Source of the DNA: an uncultured Christensenellaceae bacterium
Lineage (GTDB): Bacteria > Bacillota > Clostridia > Christensenellales > Pumilibacteraceae
Direction: 5' to 3'
NCBI GenBank assembly: GCA_910587445.1
Contig: CAJULE010000006.1
Location: forward strand, 28,352 to 92,351
Length of the DNA stretch: 64,000 bases
Shown: piece after piece, positions 1 to 7,075 of the stretch
Layout of the letters: the number at the start of each line of letters is the position of its first letter
Numbering within the stretch: position 1 is the stretch's first letter
Position numbers and translations under genes: made by a program
The notes under the pieces: model-generated
What the model was told of the DNA's origin: nothing
The model's input: the letters and a program-made list of their open reading frames with translations, nothing else
Databases searched by the model: none

Positions 1-14
1 GCTTTGCTCAATTG

Positions 15-43
15 TTGATTTTTTTATCGGGCTATGGTAGAAT
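15..43 (+). promoter_or_regulatory. Promoter of the first GH3-like gene
   Basis: A TTGATT -35 box (15-20) and a TAGAAT -10 box (38-43) are separated by 17 bp. Transcription should begin near 50. An ATG at 34 lies inside the promoter, so it cannot be the start of the gene that follows. Confidence 0.7.
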
Positions 44-117
44 ATACGGTAGGCGGACGGTGTGTCCCGCCTGATCAAGCCGCCTTTGCGGCGAAAGATA
101 CATTACGGGTGAACACA

Positions 118-2073
118 ATGGATATAGATCGTATTCTCGAATCCATGAGCGAAGAAGAACGTGCGGAAATCATCTGCGGCGAAGCGAACGGGCGCACCCG
201 CGCGGTGCGCGTTTTGCCGTCGCTTAAAATCGAGTACGACGGCTTTAAAAGAAGCGGCGGCGCGTCGTTTCCGAGCGCCGTCGCCATAGCCTGCGGCTTC
301 GACGCCGATCTTGCATATGCAGTCGGCAAGGAAGAGGGCAAGGAGTGCTGTGCTTGCGGCGTTCATCTGACTGCCCGAGTGCCCCGACTTTCCGCACCCA
401 AAACCGACTGCGGGGACAGATACAGATATCTGTCCGAGAGCGAGAAGCTCACGCACGAACTTTCGCGCGCGTTTGCGGACGGCGTGCAATCTACGGGCGT
501 GGGCGCAAACGTACGCTTCGACGGAGAGGCGGACGAACTTTGTCTTGCTCTCGAGGGGTGCAAGGCAAAGGCATTGACTTTGGGAAAAGATAAATTCGCA
601 CTTGCGGCGACGGCGAGAAAGCACGGCTATACGGGCGCGATACTTTCCGTGCGCGGCGATATAGACGACAGAGCGCAGGCGCTTAAGTGCGGAATCGATT
701 TGTCCGTCGAAAGCGGTTTCGACGAGCCGACTTGTCTTTCGAATGCGCTCGGACGCGGAGACATAACTCAAAAAGACGTGGACGAAAGCGCGCGCCGAGT
801 GCTCGCGCTCATAGACGAAACGTATGACGATCACGAGTTCGACCTGGACGGAGAGGAGCGGCGGAGAAAAGCCGTTTCATTTGCCGCCGAGTGCGCAGTG
901 CTCGTCAAAAACGACGGAATACTTCCTCTTTCTGGCGACGGAGTGACTGTCTGCGAAAAGGGTGCTGCTGGATTTTTCACTTCGGGAGAAGAAGGCGGAG
1001 AGGAAAAAAGAGATTCCCTTATAGATGCGTTTAAGGCGGACAGGAGAGTCAAGCTCGTGCGCGGATACGAAGAGGGGGAAGATTTTTCCGAAGAGGCGCT
1101 CGAAGCGACTTATCCCGACGAGCCGATCGTGGTCGTGCTGGGGGCATACGAAGCCGACTGCCCGTTTTTGAAGCGTGATACGGCGTTGCCCGAAGAACAG
1201 CTCGTTCTTGTGGAGCGGCTTGCCGACAGCGGCAGAGGAGTGGTTGCGGTGGTCGTAGGCGGAGGAAGCGTGGATCTGAAGCGAGTTTCCGTCGCGAATG
1301 CCGTAATATTCGCGCCCTATCTCGGGGACGGAGCGGGCGAGGCGCTTAAGCGCATAATCTGCGGCGAAGTCTCTCCGTGCGGCAGGCTCTGCGAGGATTT
1401 CGTTTCCCTAAACGGAGAGGAAAGAGAAGTCGTCTATCCGTTCGGACACGGGCTGACCTACGGGCAGTTCGTCTACGGCGAACCGAAAGCGGTGTCATCG
1501 GGCATTACGCTCGAGATAAGGAACGACGGCAGATATTCGGCGGCGGAGGTCGTGCAGGTTTACGATTCGGGCTCGCGACTCGTCGCTTACGAAAAAGTGC
1601 GTCTGCGTGCGGGACAGTCCCGTTCGGTCACACTTAAAGTGGATCCGTCGGATCTCAAGGGTAGGCTTTTCATGGGCGCGTCTCGGCTCGACTTGAAATA
1701 CGAAATATCTTTGTCCGAAAACGAGGAAGAGGAAAATTCGTCGGTTTCGGAAAACAAGACGGAAAATCTTTCCGAAAACGAAACAAGAGGACAAAACGAC
1801 GAGCCGAATTTATATTCGGTTTTGAGCGACATATGTGAAACGACGGGCGGCAAAAAACTTTTGCGACGAATAAAAAAGCTCGCTCTTTCGGGCGTGGACG
1901 GCGACGAAAAGCGTGCGGAACGCTTGACGGAAGCGGCGAAAAAACTCCCGGTCTATAAGCTGGTAAATCTGTCGGCGGGAGAATTGGATTTTAAATTCGC
2001 GGAAAGCTGTCTTGCGAAAAAAGAAAGCCTTGTGGAAAGCATATTGAAACAGTTCAAGCCTCAGGATAAGTAG
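118..2073 (+). CDS. Degenerate GH3 glycoside hydrolase-like protein (probable pseudoenzyme)
   Basis: The 651-residue product has no signal peptide, so it should be cytoplasmic. The domain order is that of classical GH3: a shortened barrel-like N-terminal part (about 1-245), the alpha/beta sandwich beginning at AECAVLVKNDGILPL, an FnIII-like part after the YPFGHGLTYG motif, and a charged C-terminal extension. The GH3 nucleophile normally sits in a G-[VI]-[VI]-x-SDWG context; here the aligned segment reads GAILSVRGD, so the Asp is replaced by Val. The usual KHF substrate-binding motif is not found. Catalysis by the standard mechanism is therefore unlikely, and a binding or regulatory role is possible. 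ATG 118 was chosen because the upstream promoter excludes ATG 34 and a GGGTGA sequence precedes it; GTG 109 is an alternative. A hairpin terminator follows. Confidence 0.75.
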   Translation: MDIDRILESMSEEERAEIICGEANGRTRAVRVLPSLKIEYDGFKRSGGASFPSAVAIACGFDADLAYAVGKEEGKECCACGVHLTARVPRLSAPKTDCGDRYRYLSESEKLTHELSRAFADGVQSTGVGANVRFDGEADELCLALEGCKAKALTLGKDKFALAATARKHGYTGAILSVRGDIDDRAQALKCGIDLSVESGFDEPTCLSNALGRGDITQKDVDESARRVLALIDETYDDHEFDLDGEERRRKAVSFAAECAVLVKNDGILPLSGDGVTVCEKGAAGFFTSGEEGGEEKRDSLIDAFKADRRVKLVRGYEEGEDFSEEALEATYPDEPIVVVLGAYEADCPFLKRDTALPEEQLVLVERLADSGRGVVAVVVGGGSVDLKRVSVANAVIFAPYLGDGAGEALKRIICGEVSPCGRLCEDFVSLNGEEREVVYPFGHGLTYGQFVYGEPKAVSSGITLEIRNDGRYSAAEVVQVYDSGSRLVAYEKVRLRAGQSRSVTLKVDPSDLKGRLFMGASRLDLKYEISLSENEEEENSSVSENKTENLSENETRGQNDEPNLYSVLSDICETTGGKKLLRRIKKLALSGVDGDEKRAERLTEAAKKLPVYKLVNLSAGELDFKFAESCLAKKESLVESILKQFKPQDK

Positions 2074-2084
2074 GCTTGCCGAAC

Positions 2085-2113
2085 AAAAAAGCGCGAAGAG
2101 TTCGCGCTTTTTG
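2085..2113. terminator. Bidirectional hairpin terminator
   Basis: The arms GCGCGAA and TTCGCGC flank a GAG loop, with an A-run before and a T-run after. It can end both the GH3-like gene (+) and the toxin gene (-). The same hairpin recurs at 2734-2764. Confidence 0.8.
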
Positions 2114-2115
2114 TG

Positions 2116-2436
2116 TCAGTCATTCGGATATAAATTTTTTTCGCATTGAAGTTCGTGTCTTATATAAAGAATGTGAACCGTTTTTGTTTGTTCTTCTATC
2201 GAAAAATACAGTTTATATTTTTTGACAACGGCATAACGAATTTCGCGATGTGCAAGCGGAGGATATTCGCATACTCGATAGCTTGTCGGCATATTGCATA
2301 TTTTTATCAGTTTTTCGTCTATGGCTTTTACAAGGTCTGTTTTTGCTTTCGGACTGCGTAGTACGCTTACGATATATTCGCAAATGCTTCGTAAGTTGTT
2401 TTCGGCGTTCTCGGTAATGTAAGGGACGTATTTCAT
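2116..2436 (-). CDS. RelE/ParE-family toxin
   Basis: The 106-residue basic protein begins MKYVPYITENAENNL and has the ParE/RelE layout: an N-terminal helical hairpin (ICEYIVSVLRSPKAK), then beta strands containing REIRYAVVKKYKLYFSIEE and a final VHILYIRHE strand. RelE-type members cleave ribosome-bound mRNA and ParE-type members poison gyrase; the sequence alone does not show which applies. It overlaps the upstream antitoxin gene by 4 nt (ATGA), which is typical of coupled toxin-antitoxin cassettes. A second, related pair lies at 29821-30367. Confidence 0.88.
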   Translation of the reverse strand: MKYVPYITENAENNLRSICEYIVSVLRSPKAKTDLVKAIDEKLIKICNMPTSYRVCEYPPLAHREIRYAVVKKYKLYFSIEEQTKTVHILYIRHELQCEKNLYPND

Positions 2437-2660
2437 AAATTATTTTTTATCTCATTCCATGGTTTGGAGCGTTTTTCTTGTACGTCTCGTAAACCCGCCG
2501 CGATATGAGGCATATCCATAGCTTCTTCATATGCTTGCATACTCATGATTACCATTGCGCCGTAACCGTTTTTCGTCACGAAAATAGGCTCGTTTGTTGC
2601 GCACATGGCTGTAATTTTGTTGGTGTCACGCAAATCGGTGATAGGTATGATTTGAGGCAT
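2433..2660 (-). CDS. Phd/YefM-family antitoxin
   Basis: The 75-residue product begins MPQIIPITDLRDTNKI and continues EPIFVTKNGYGAMVIMS, the Phd/YefM DNA-binding fold signature. The C-terminal tail should neutralise the partner toxin. It is first in the operon, as usual for antitoxins that repress their own promoter. An AAGGAG-type ribosome-binding site precedes the ATG. The N-terminal half closely resembles the antitoxin at 29821-30066, while the C-terminal tails differ, as expected if each tail matches its own toxin. Confidence 0.9.
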   Translation of the reverse strand: MPQIIPITDLRDTNKITAMCATNEPIFVTKNGYGAMVIMSMQAYEEAMDMPHIAAGLRDVQEKRSKPWNEIKNNL

Positions 2661-2689
2661 AATACAACTCCTTTAATGTTTGTGCCAAA

Positions 2690-2719
2690 ATTATAACATA
2701 ATAATGACATTATTGTCAA
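2690..2719 (-). promoter_or_regulatory. Toxin-antitoxin promoter with palindromic operator
   Basis: On the minus strand TTGACA (2714-2719) and TATAAT (2690-2695) are 18 bp apart. The spacer region holds a perfect 15-bp palindrome, AATAATGACATTATT (2700-2714), well placed for autorepression by the antitoxin. Confidence 0.8.
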
Positions 2720-2733
2720 CTTGTTTAATGACG

Positions 2734-2764
2734 AAAAAAAAGCGCGAAGAGTTCGCGCTTTTTC
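2734..2764. terminator. Bidirectional hairpin terminator (duplicate of 2085-2113)
   Basis: GCGCGAA/TTCGCGC arms with a GAG loop, flanked by an A-run and a T-run. It ends the minus-strand gene at 2790-3155. It is nearly identical to the hairpin on the other side of the toxin-antitoxin cassette. Confidence 0.8.
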
Positions 2765-2789
2765 GCAGTTCTTTGCGGATCGAGAGAAA

Positions 2790-3155
2790 TCAGTTCGCCT
2801 TTCGGGTTCGCGCGTCGATGACGAGGGTGTGGCTTTCTTTGGAAAGCATTATCTTTTCGAGCGTGGCGTAAGGGAAGCGCTGCCCGTACATTTTTATTAC
2901 TCGCCATGCGCCGTACTCTTTTTCGTATTCCTTAAAAAAGAGTATCTCGCAGTCGCCGTAACGTGCCGTGCGCTTGTCGTCGGACATGAAAACGAGCCCT
3001 ACGCATTTTCCCGATTCGTTGCTTATCAGATACCCGTACTTGCGGTTTTTGGTTATCGACGTTTTACTCGGCGTGATGATGTCCGTGGTCCTGTCGTAGC
3101 TTATTTTCTTGCGGGAGATCGAGATTTTCATTTGGGGATCGGTAACGGTTTTCAT
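2790..3155 (-). CDS. Hypothetical 121-residue basic protein
   Basis: I do not recognise a family. The product begins MKTVTDPQMKISISRKKISYD, is rich in Lys/Arg, and looks predominantly beta-stranded with alternating hydrophobic residues. It has no signal peptide or membrane segment. A strong AGGAGG site stands 9 nt upstream of the ATG. It is a single-gene unit with its own promoter (3319-3347), a structured leader with an intrinsic terminator just before the ribosome-binding site, and its own terminator downstream. That arrangement indicates expression controlled by transcription attenuation. Confidence 0.7.
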   Translation of the reverse strand: MKTVTDPQMKISISRKKISYDRTTDIITPSKTSITKNRKYGYLISNESGKCVGLVFMSDDKRTARYGDCEILFFKEYEKEYGAWRVIKMYGQRFPYATLEKIMLSKESHTLVIDARTRKAN

Positions 3156-3172
3156 ATGTGTTTTTCCTCCTT

Positions 3173-3318
3173 AAAGTAAAAGTGCGCTTCTTTCGAAGCG
3201 CACCCAACAGTACGCTCCGGGAATTGTTGCGATACAGTTCTCTCATCAGCATGAGTCCGGAAAGTACACATTGGCTATACTTCCCATACTGATGTTTATT
3301 AAACTGTATCGCTTAAAC
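3173..3318 (-). ncRNA. Structured attenuator/riboswitch-like leader RNA, unclassified
   Basis: Read on the minus strand, the segment between the promoter (3319-3347) and the gene at 3155 folds into nested perfect helices: an 11-bp closing stem (3302-3312 with 3229-3239), an inner 6-bp stem (3289-3294 with 3244-3249), a hairpin (3278-3285 with 3259-3266) and a 9-bp hairpin with a UUUC/GAAA-type loop (3182-3190 with 3195-3203) followed by a T-rich tract. The last hairpin is an intrinsic terminator immediately before the ribosome-binding site. I found no T-box, TPP, FMN, SAM, cobalamin, glycine or purine consensus. Ligand unknown. Confidence 0.7.
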
Positions 3319-3347
3319 AATATAACATTCTTTATTCTTAAAGTCAA
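3319..3347 (-). promoter_or_regulatory. Promoter of the leader RNA and 121-residue gene
   Basis: TTGACT (3342-3347) and TATATT (3319-3324) on the minus strand with a 17-bp spacer. Confidence 0.75.
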
Positions 3348-3432
3348 TCGTTTTTGTCGGAAATCCGCTTTCGAAAAGATGGGATTTGGGCGCAAAATCC
3401 GCATATTTTGCAGACGATTTATGCACAAAACC

Positions 3433-3461
3433 TTTACTTTTTCGGCGCCGTGTGGTAGAAT
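3433..3461 (+). promoter_or_regulatory. Promoter of the SPFH operon
   Basis: TTTACT (3433-3438) and TAGAAT (3456-3461), 17-bp spacer, 40 bp upstream of the first gene. Confidence 0.65.
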
Positions 3462-3501
3462 GTTCTAAAGGGAGTATCGGGTAAAAAAGGAGAAGTTTGT
3501 T

Positions 3502-4119
3502 ATGAGATTATCCGTAAGTGCGACGGAAGACGTGGCACGGCGCATATACGACGGCGCGCTCGGTTACAACACTGTTTTGGATGTGCCGACGGGCATGGAA
3601 GCCGTACACGTAAAGGGCGGCGCGGTTTGTTCCGTCGTAAGAGAGGGCGTCGGGAAAATAAATCTTGCGGGTGCGCTCAAAGGAATGACGAAATGCCGCG
3701 ATATCCAACAGATATACGTCGTCAATCGCTGTAAGCAGTTCGAAGTGCTGTGGGGAACGGGCGGCATACCCTTCACCGCAAAGGACGGCGCAGCTGGCTC
3801 GGCGGGTGCGAACGGTTCGTATACTTTCGTCGTCGACAACGCTTCGGCGCTTCTGAGGAAGTTCGGCTATGCGGAGGTCATCACAGTAACCGATGTGAAA
3901 GCAATGCTTAAACCCATAGTGACGAGCGCCGTCAAACAGTCGGTACTCGCCGCGATAAACGGCGGTTACAACATCGGCGCGCATACGGACGGAATTTGCC
4001 GGGAGCTTCGGGAAAAACTCGAAAAAGAGTTCGACGGCTTCGGTCTCTTTCTCGACGCAGTGAGAATAGAGGAAATAAGCGACGTGCTCGGAGGAAACGG
4101 CAGTGAAGAAACGGCTTGA
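3502..4119 (+). CDS. SPFH (band 7)-domain protein, YdjI-like
   Basis: The 205-residue product is essentially one SPFH domain. The recognisable stretch is FEVLWGTGGIPFTAKDG followed by GANGSYTFVVDNASALL, matching the family pattern of a WGT-glycine turn and a G-S-Y-x-F-x-V-x-D strand. It then runs through a VTDVKAMLKPIV helix to an amphipathic helix near the C terminus. SPFH proteins scaffold membranes and bind partners at curved or stressed bilayers. In Bacillus subtilis an SPFH protein (YdjI) is encoded with PspA, an ESCRT-III-superfamily protein. Here it leads a five-gene operon and overlaps the next gene by 17 nt. An AAGGAGAAG site precedes the ATG. Confidence 0.8.
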   Translation: MRLSVSATEDVARRIYDGALGYNTVLDVPTGMEAVHVKGGAVCSVVREGVGKINLAGALKGMTKCRDIQQIYVVNRCKQFEVLWGTGGIPFTAKDGAAGSAGANGSYTFVVDNASALLRKFGYAEVITVTDVKAMLKPIVTSAVKQSVLAAINGGYNIGAHTDGICRELREKLEKEFDGFGLFLDAVRIEEISDVLGGNGSEETA

Positions 4120-4387
4120 GGCAAACAGAGAAAGCGCGGCGAAAATAATTTCGCTTCTGTCGCGCGTTCGCGGTGAATGTACGGATATGGCGGCAAAGCG
4201 CAGACTTCGCGCGCTCGAGGAAAAGCTCGCCATTGCTTCTCCGAGCGACAGCGAAGAGATCGCTTTTATCGACGAGGAGCTTGTGAAAAGACTGACGGAA
4301 TTTGCGGCGATAGCGGAAAACGGCGTGCTTACGACGCGCTATCTCGACAGAATGGAAGATTTGATAACAAGGCGCAGGACGCTTTGA
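4103..4387 (+). CDS. Small helical protein of the SPFH operon
   Basis: A 94-residue product starting at GTG with a GGAGG site 8 nt upstream, inside the end of the SPFH gene. It is entirely charged-helical (about three heptad-containing helices), with no transmembrane segment or cysteine cluster. I do not recognise a family. The tight overlap and the 27-nt gap to the next gene place it in the same transcript, so it is probably an accessory or adaptor subunit of the same system. Confidence 0.7.
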   Translation: MKKRLEANRESAAKIISLLSRVRGECTDMAAKRRLRALEEKLAIASPSDSEEIAFIDEELVKRLTEFAAIAENGVLTTRYLDRMEDLITRRRTL

Positions 4388-4414
4388 CGCGAAAACAGGC
4401 AGAAAGGAGCTGTT

Positions 4415-5080
4415 ATGGGACTGTTCAAAAAAAAGAAAAAAGACGACTTTTCGGCTAAGGCGCGCGAGATAGAGCGCAATATTTGGGAGCTTGAGAATAA
4501 ACAGATAGTCTATCTCGACAAGATGAAGGGCGTCGTGTCGAAGCAAGCCGAATATAAGGAATCCGCGAAAAAGGAAAAGGACAAGACGATGCAGCGGCAC
4601 TATGCCACGCTGTATTTGAACGCCGAGCGGGAAAAGGAGCAGTATGCTTATGCGATAAACGAGATAAGCAAGGAAATAGTCTCCAATGCAAAGATGGCTC
4701 AGCTTGTCGATACGCAGACGCTGTTCGTCGAGCTCGAAAAAATGCAGACGCTTTCGCTCGAAGAGATAGGGCATATGTCCGAATCGATAAATTCCTCACG
4801 CAAAAAGCGCGAAACCGTGACCGAGCTCACGAACGAAGCGATCGACAAGGCGCTCTATCATAAAAACGTAGCCGCGCAGGTCGCGTTGCCGGCAGACGAG
4901 CTTTTGAACGAGTGGGAGCAGGAGGACAGGCTGGAAAAGGAAGAAGCGCGTCTTGCCGAGAATGAGAACACAATCGGCGAGACGGCAGGCGAAGTTCCCT
5001 CGCTCGAAGAAACAAGCGGCGAAAAAGAGGACGAGGCGGAGGCGTTTTTGCGTTCTCTCGGTGCGGGAGAGGAAATATGA
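4415..5080 (+). CDS. Coiled-coil protein with ESCRT-III (Snf7/CHMP)-like topology
   Basis: The 221-residue product starts MGLFKKKKKDDF, recalling the short membrane-inserting N terminus of CHMP proteins. Long basic helices follow (about 12-95), then a mixed helical middle, then a strongly acidic C-terminal third ending in a short amphipathic helix (EDEAEAFLRSLG, about 205-216) in the position of a MIT-interacting motif. Length and charge distribution fit ESCRT-III proteins of 200-230 residues. This is a topology argument and not a sequence-family match; an unrelated coiled coil remains possible. It overlaps the next gene by 4 nt (ATGA), implying coupled translation of the two similar proteins. 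Confidence 0.6.
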   Translation: MGLFKKKKKDDFSAKAREIERNIWELENKQIVYLDKMKGVVSKQAEYKESAKKEKDKTMQRHYATLYLNAEREKEQYAYAINEISKEIVSNAKMAQLVDTQTLFVELEKMQTLSLEEIGHMSESINSSRKKRETVTELTNEAIDKALYHKNVAAQVALPADELLNEWEQEDRLEKEEARLAENENTIGETAGEVPSLEETSGEKEDEAEAFLRSLGAGEEI

Positions 5081-5661
5081 GAAGCAGAAAAGAGCAAAAG
5101 CTTATCGAAAGGCGAATGGCGCTTAACGAGACGCGCGAGCGTATGCGGCTGTTTATTTCCGAGCTCGAGCCGAAGCGCAAGCTGTTCATAGACAAGGCGA
5201 AGCTCGCGAGAAAGCAGGGCGCGCCCGCACAGGAAGCGGCGGCTAAAGCCGCATTAAAGCAGGTCGTGAGCCAGCAAAAGCTTGCCGAGAGAATGTTGCT
5301 CGATTTCGAGATAATGACCAATATGAGCGACATAAACGAGATGAGCGAGCGGTTTTTGAAGGACCTTTCGGTAATGGGCAAGCAGATGGAAAAACTGACC
5401 GTGGGATTCAATCACGCAAAGGTCGGTAAGGCGCTGGACGACGCCGTGCTCAAGGCGCAGGTCCAAAGCGAAAAGATGAACGAATATCTCGACGCCATGA
5501 ATATAGTAATGGATTCGGGATACGAAGCGGCAGGCGGCGTCGGCGACGAGGAAATAGACGACATGATAGGCCGCGAGGACATAGAGAGCGAGGATAAGAT
5601 CAGCAGGGACATAGAAAGCAAGCTCGCCGCGCTCGATTCCGAGGTGGGCACTCGGGCATAG
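5077..5661 (+). CDS. Second coiled-coil protein with ESCRT-III-like topology
   Basis: The 194-residue product begins with a highly basic helix (MRSRKEQKLIERRMALNE) and a helical hairpin whose turn reads ARKQGAPAQEAAAKAALKQ, like the K-x-G-x-x-x-x-A hairpin turn of CHMP2-type proteins. The C terminus is acidic (about 157-178) and ends in DIESKLAALDSE (178-189), which fits a type-1 MIT-interacting motif pattern (D/E-x-x-L/I-x-x-K/R-L-x-x-L). It has no membrane segment. It is translationally coupled to the preceding paralogue-like gene. Filament formation on membranes together with the SPFH protein is my inference. Confidence 0.62.
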   Translation: MRSRKEQKLIERRMALNETRERMRLFISELEPKRKLFIDKAKLARKQGAPAQEAAAKAALKQVVSQQKLAERMLLDFEIMTNMSDINEMSERFLKDLSVMGKQMEKLTVGFNHAKVGKALDDAVLKAQVQSEKMNEYLDAMNIVMDSGYEAAGGVGDEEIDDMIGREDIESEDKISRDIESKLAALDSEVGTRA

Positions 5662-5686
5662 AAAAACCGCGGGAGAAACAACGGGT

Positions 5687-6919
5687 TTGAAGATAGAGGT
5701 TTTCGATTACGTAGACAGGGCGACCGCTCTGCTCGAGAAAAAAAAGGACGACTTGATGCGCGTTGCGGCGCACATCACGGAGACGCTCGAAAGAATGTTC
5801 GGAGAGGTCGACGAGACTGTCTCGGTGACTTACCGCATAAAATCCGCGTCGTCTCTTAAGGAAAAGATCGTGCGAAACGCGCTGTATATGCAGTACGACG
5901 CCGAAAGGCTCATATACGACGCGTCGGATACGATAGGCGTGCGGCTCGAATGTAGGTTTTTGGACGACGAAAAGAAGCTTTACGATCGCCTGCTCGCTCT
6001 GTTTTCGAGCGATGCGGAACAGGGCGAATACCGCTGCGACAACATATATTTAAAGCTCGACACGCCGCAGCCCGAAAGACAGAAAAACGGTCTCGACATC
6101 TACCGCATAGACGGCTTTGTGCTCGACTCGGGCGAAAAATATTCGTTCGAGCTTCAGATAAAATCCCTGGTGAACAGCTTTTGGTCGGAGATAGAACATA
6201 AGGTCATCTATAAAAACAAAAAGTACATGATGATAGATAAGTTCGTCGGCGAGCTCATGATGAGCATACACGACAGTCTCGTCAATATCGACAGCCAGCT
6301 CCATATGCTGTTCAAACGCTGTCTCGCAAGTCCGAACGTCGAGTACCGCGATCAGATAGGCGAGACGCTGAACGCCCTCATAAACGAGGTGTATTCCCGC
6401 GTCGTCGAGAAGAAGGTCGGCTTCCCCGTCAACATAAAGACATACAGCGAGGCGCTCGTGCAGTACGTTCTCGAATACTCGAGCTTCACTTCGCGTGCGG
6501 GAGTCAAGCAGGCGACAATGCGCTCGCTTGCGGGAGAACGGTACGCCAACACGGTGATCGCCGTTATGAACCGTTTGCGCCGCATGGAGTTCGAAGATGT
6601 GAACGTCGGAGAAAAGATCGTGCTCGACGGATATGTGCCCGAAAACGACGTGCAGAATGCCATAGCCGAAAAGCTGTTGTCCGCCGTGAACGAGGACTTT
6701 TACGTAAACGTATTCTTCCACATCTTTTTCAGTCTCGAAGTCGGCGACGACAGACAGGATTTTGCGTCGTACGTCAGATATTACGAATGGCGCGTGGTCG
6801 GGGAAAAGACTCCCGCCCAACTCGTGCTCTTGAGGACGCTCATAGAAAAATCGGCGCCGTCGAAGATGTTGCTCGAGAGCGGGATAAAAAAATTGACGGA
6901 ACTTAAAGTTGCGGACTGA
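5687..6919 (+). CDS. RelA/SpoT-type nucleotidyltransferase (small alarmone synthetase-like)
   Basis: The 410-residue product starts at TTG with a GGGAGA site upstream. The N-terminal half carries the synthetase core: TYRIKSASSLKEKI (about 49-61), DTIGVRLECRF (81-91, with the Mg-binding-type Asp81) and FELQIKSLVNSFWSEIEHK (154-172, with Glu155 in the place of the E-[IL]-Q-I-[RK] catalytic Glu). These residues are the ones needed for pyrophosphate transfer, so the domain should be active or bind nucleotide. No HD hydrolase, TGS or ACT domain is present. The C-terminal ~200 residues are helical and unrecognised. It closes the SPFH operon, 25 nt after the second ESCRT-III-like gene, suggesting a nucleotide signal tied to membrane state. 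Confidence 0.8.
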   Translation: MKIEVFDYVDRATALLEKKKDDLMRVAAHITETLERMFGEVDETVSVTYRIKSASSLKEKIVRNALYMQYDAERLIYDASDTIGVRLECRFLDDEKKLYDRLLALFSSDAEQGEYRCDNIYLKLDTPQPERQKNGLDIYRIDGFVLDSGEKYSFELQIKSLVNSFWSEIEHKVIYKNKKYMMIDKFVGELMMSIHDSLVNIDSQLHMLFKRCLASPNVEYRDQIGETLNALINEVYSRVVEKKVGFPVNIKTYSEALVQYVLEYSSFTSRAGVKQATMRSLAGERYANTVIAVMNRLRRMEFEDVNVGEKIVLDGYVPENDVQNAIAEKLLSAVNEDFYVNVFFHIFFSLEVGDDRQDFASYVRYYEWRVVGEKTPAQLVLLRTLIEKSAPSKMLLESGIKKLTELKVAD

Positions 6920-7047
6920 ATAGAACGCACATTCATCGCCGCAGACGGGCTGCGTGCTCCTCGTCGAGCGGGCGCAGTACGAAATATGTACAAAACCCGC
7001 TCGCCTCGTCGCCTGCTGCCCGTCTGCGACGCGACTGTACGTTCTAT
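6920..7047. repeat. Palindromic intergenic repeat, copy A
   Basis: The 128-bp imperfect palindrome begins one base after the stop codon. Outer arms ATAGAACGCAC/GTACGTTCTAT (10 of 11 paired), middle arms GCAGACGGGC/GCCCGTCTGC (6941-6950 with 7018-7027), inner arms CGAGCGGG/CCCGCTCG (6965-6972 with 6996-7003), and a tip GTAC-GAAATAT-GTAC (6977-6991). An ATTCATC block and a GCGACT block sit just inside the outer arms. Related copies lie at 8156, 8292 and 48578. Confidence 0.85.
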
Positions 7048-7075
7048 TATAAAATGATAAAAGGAGAGTAAAATC

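Noticed and set aside
3173-3318. Hammerhead ribozyme suggested by CTGATGAG in the leader
   Set aside because: The GAAA core element and cleavage triplet are not in the required places.
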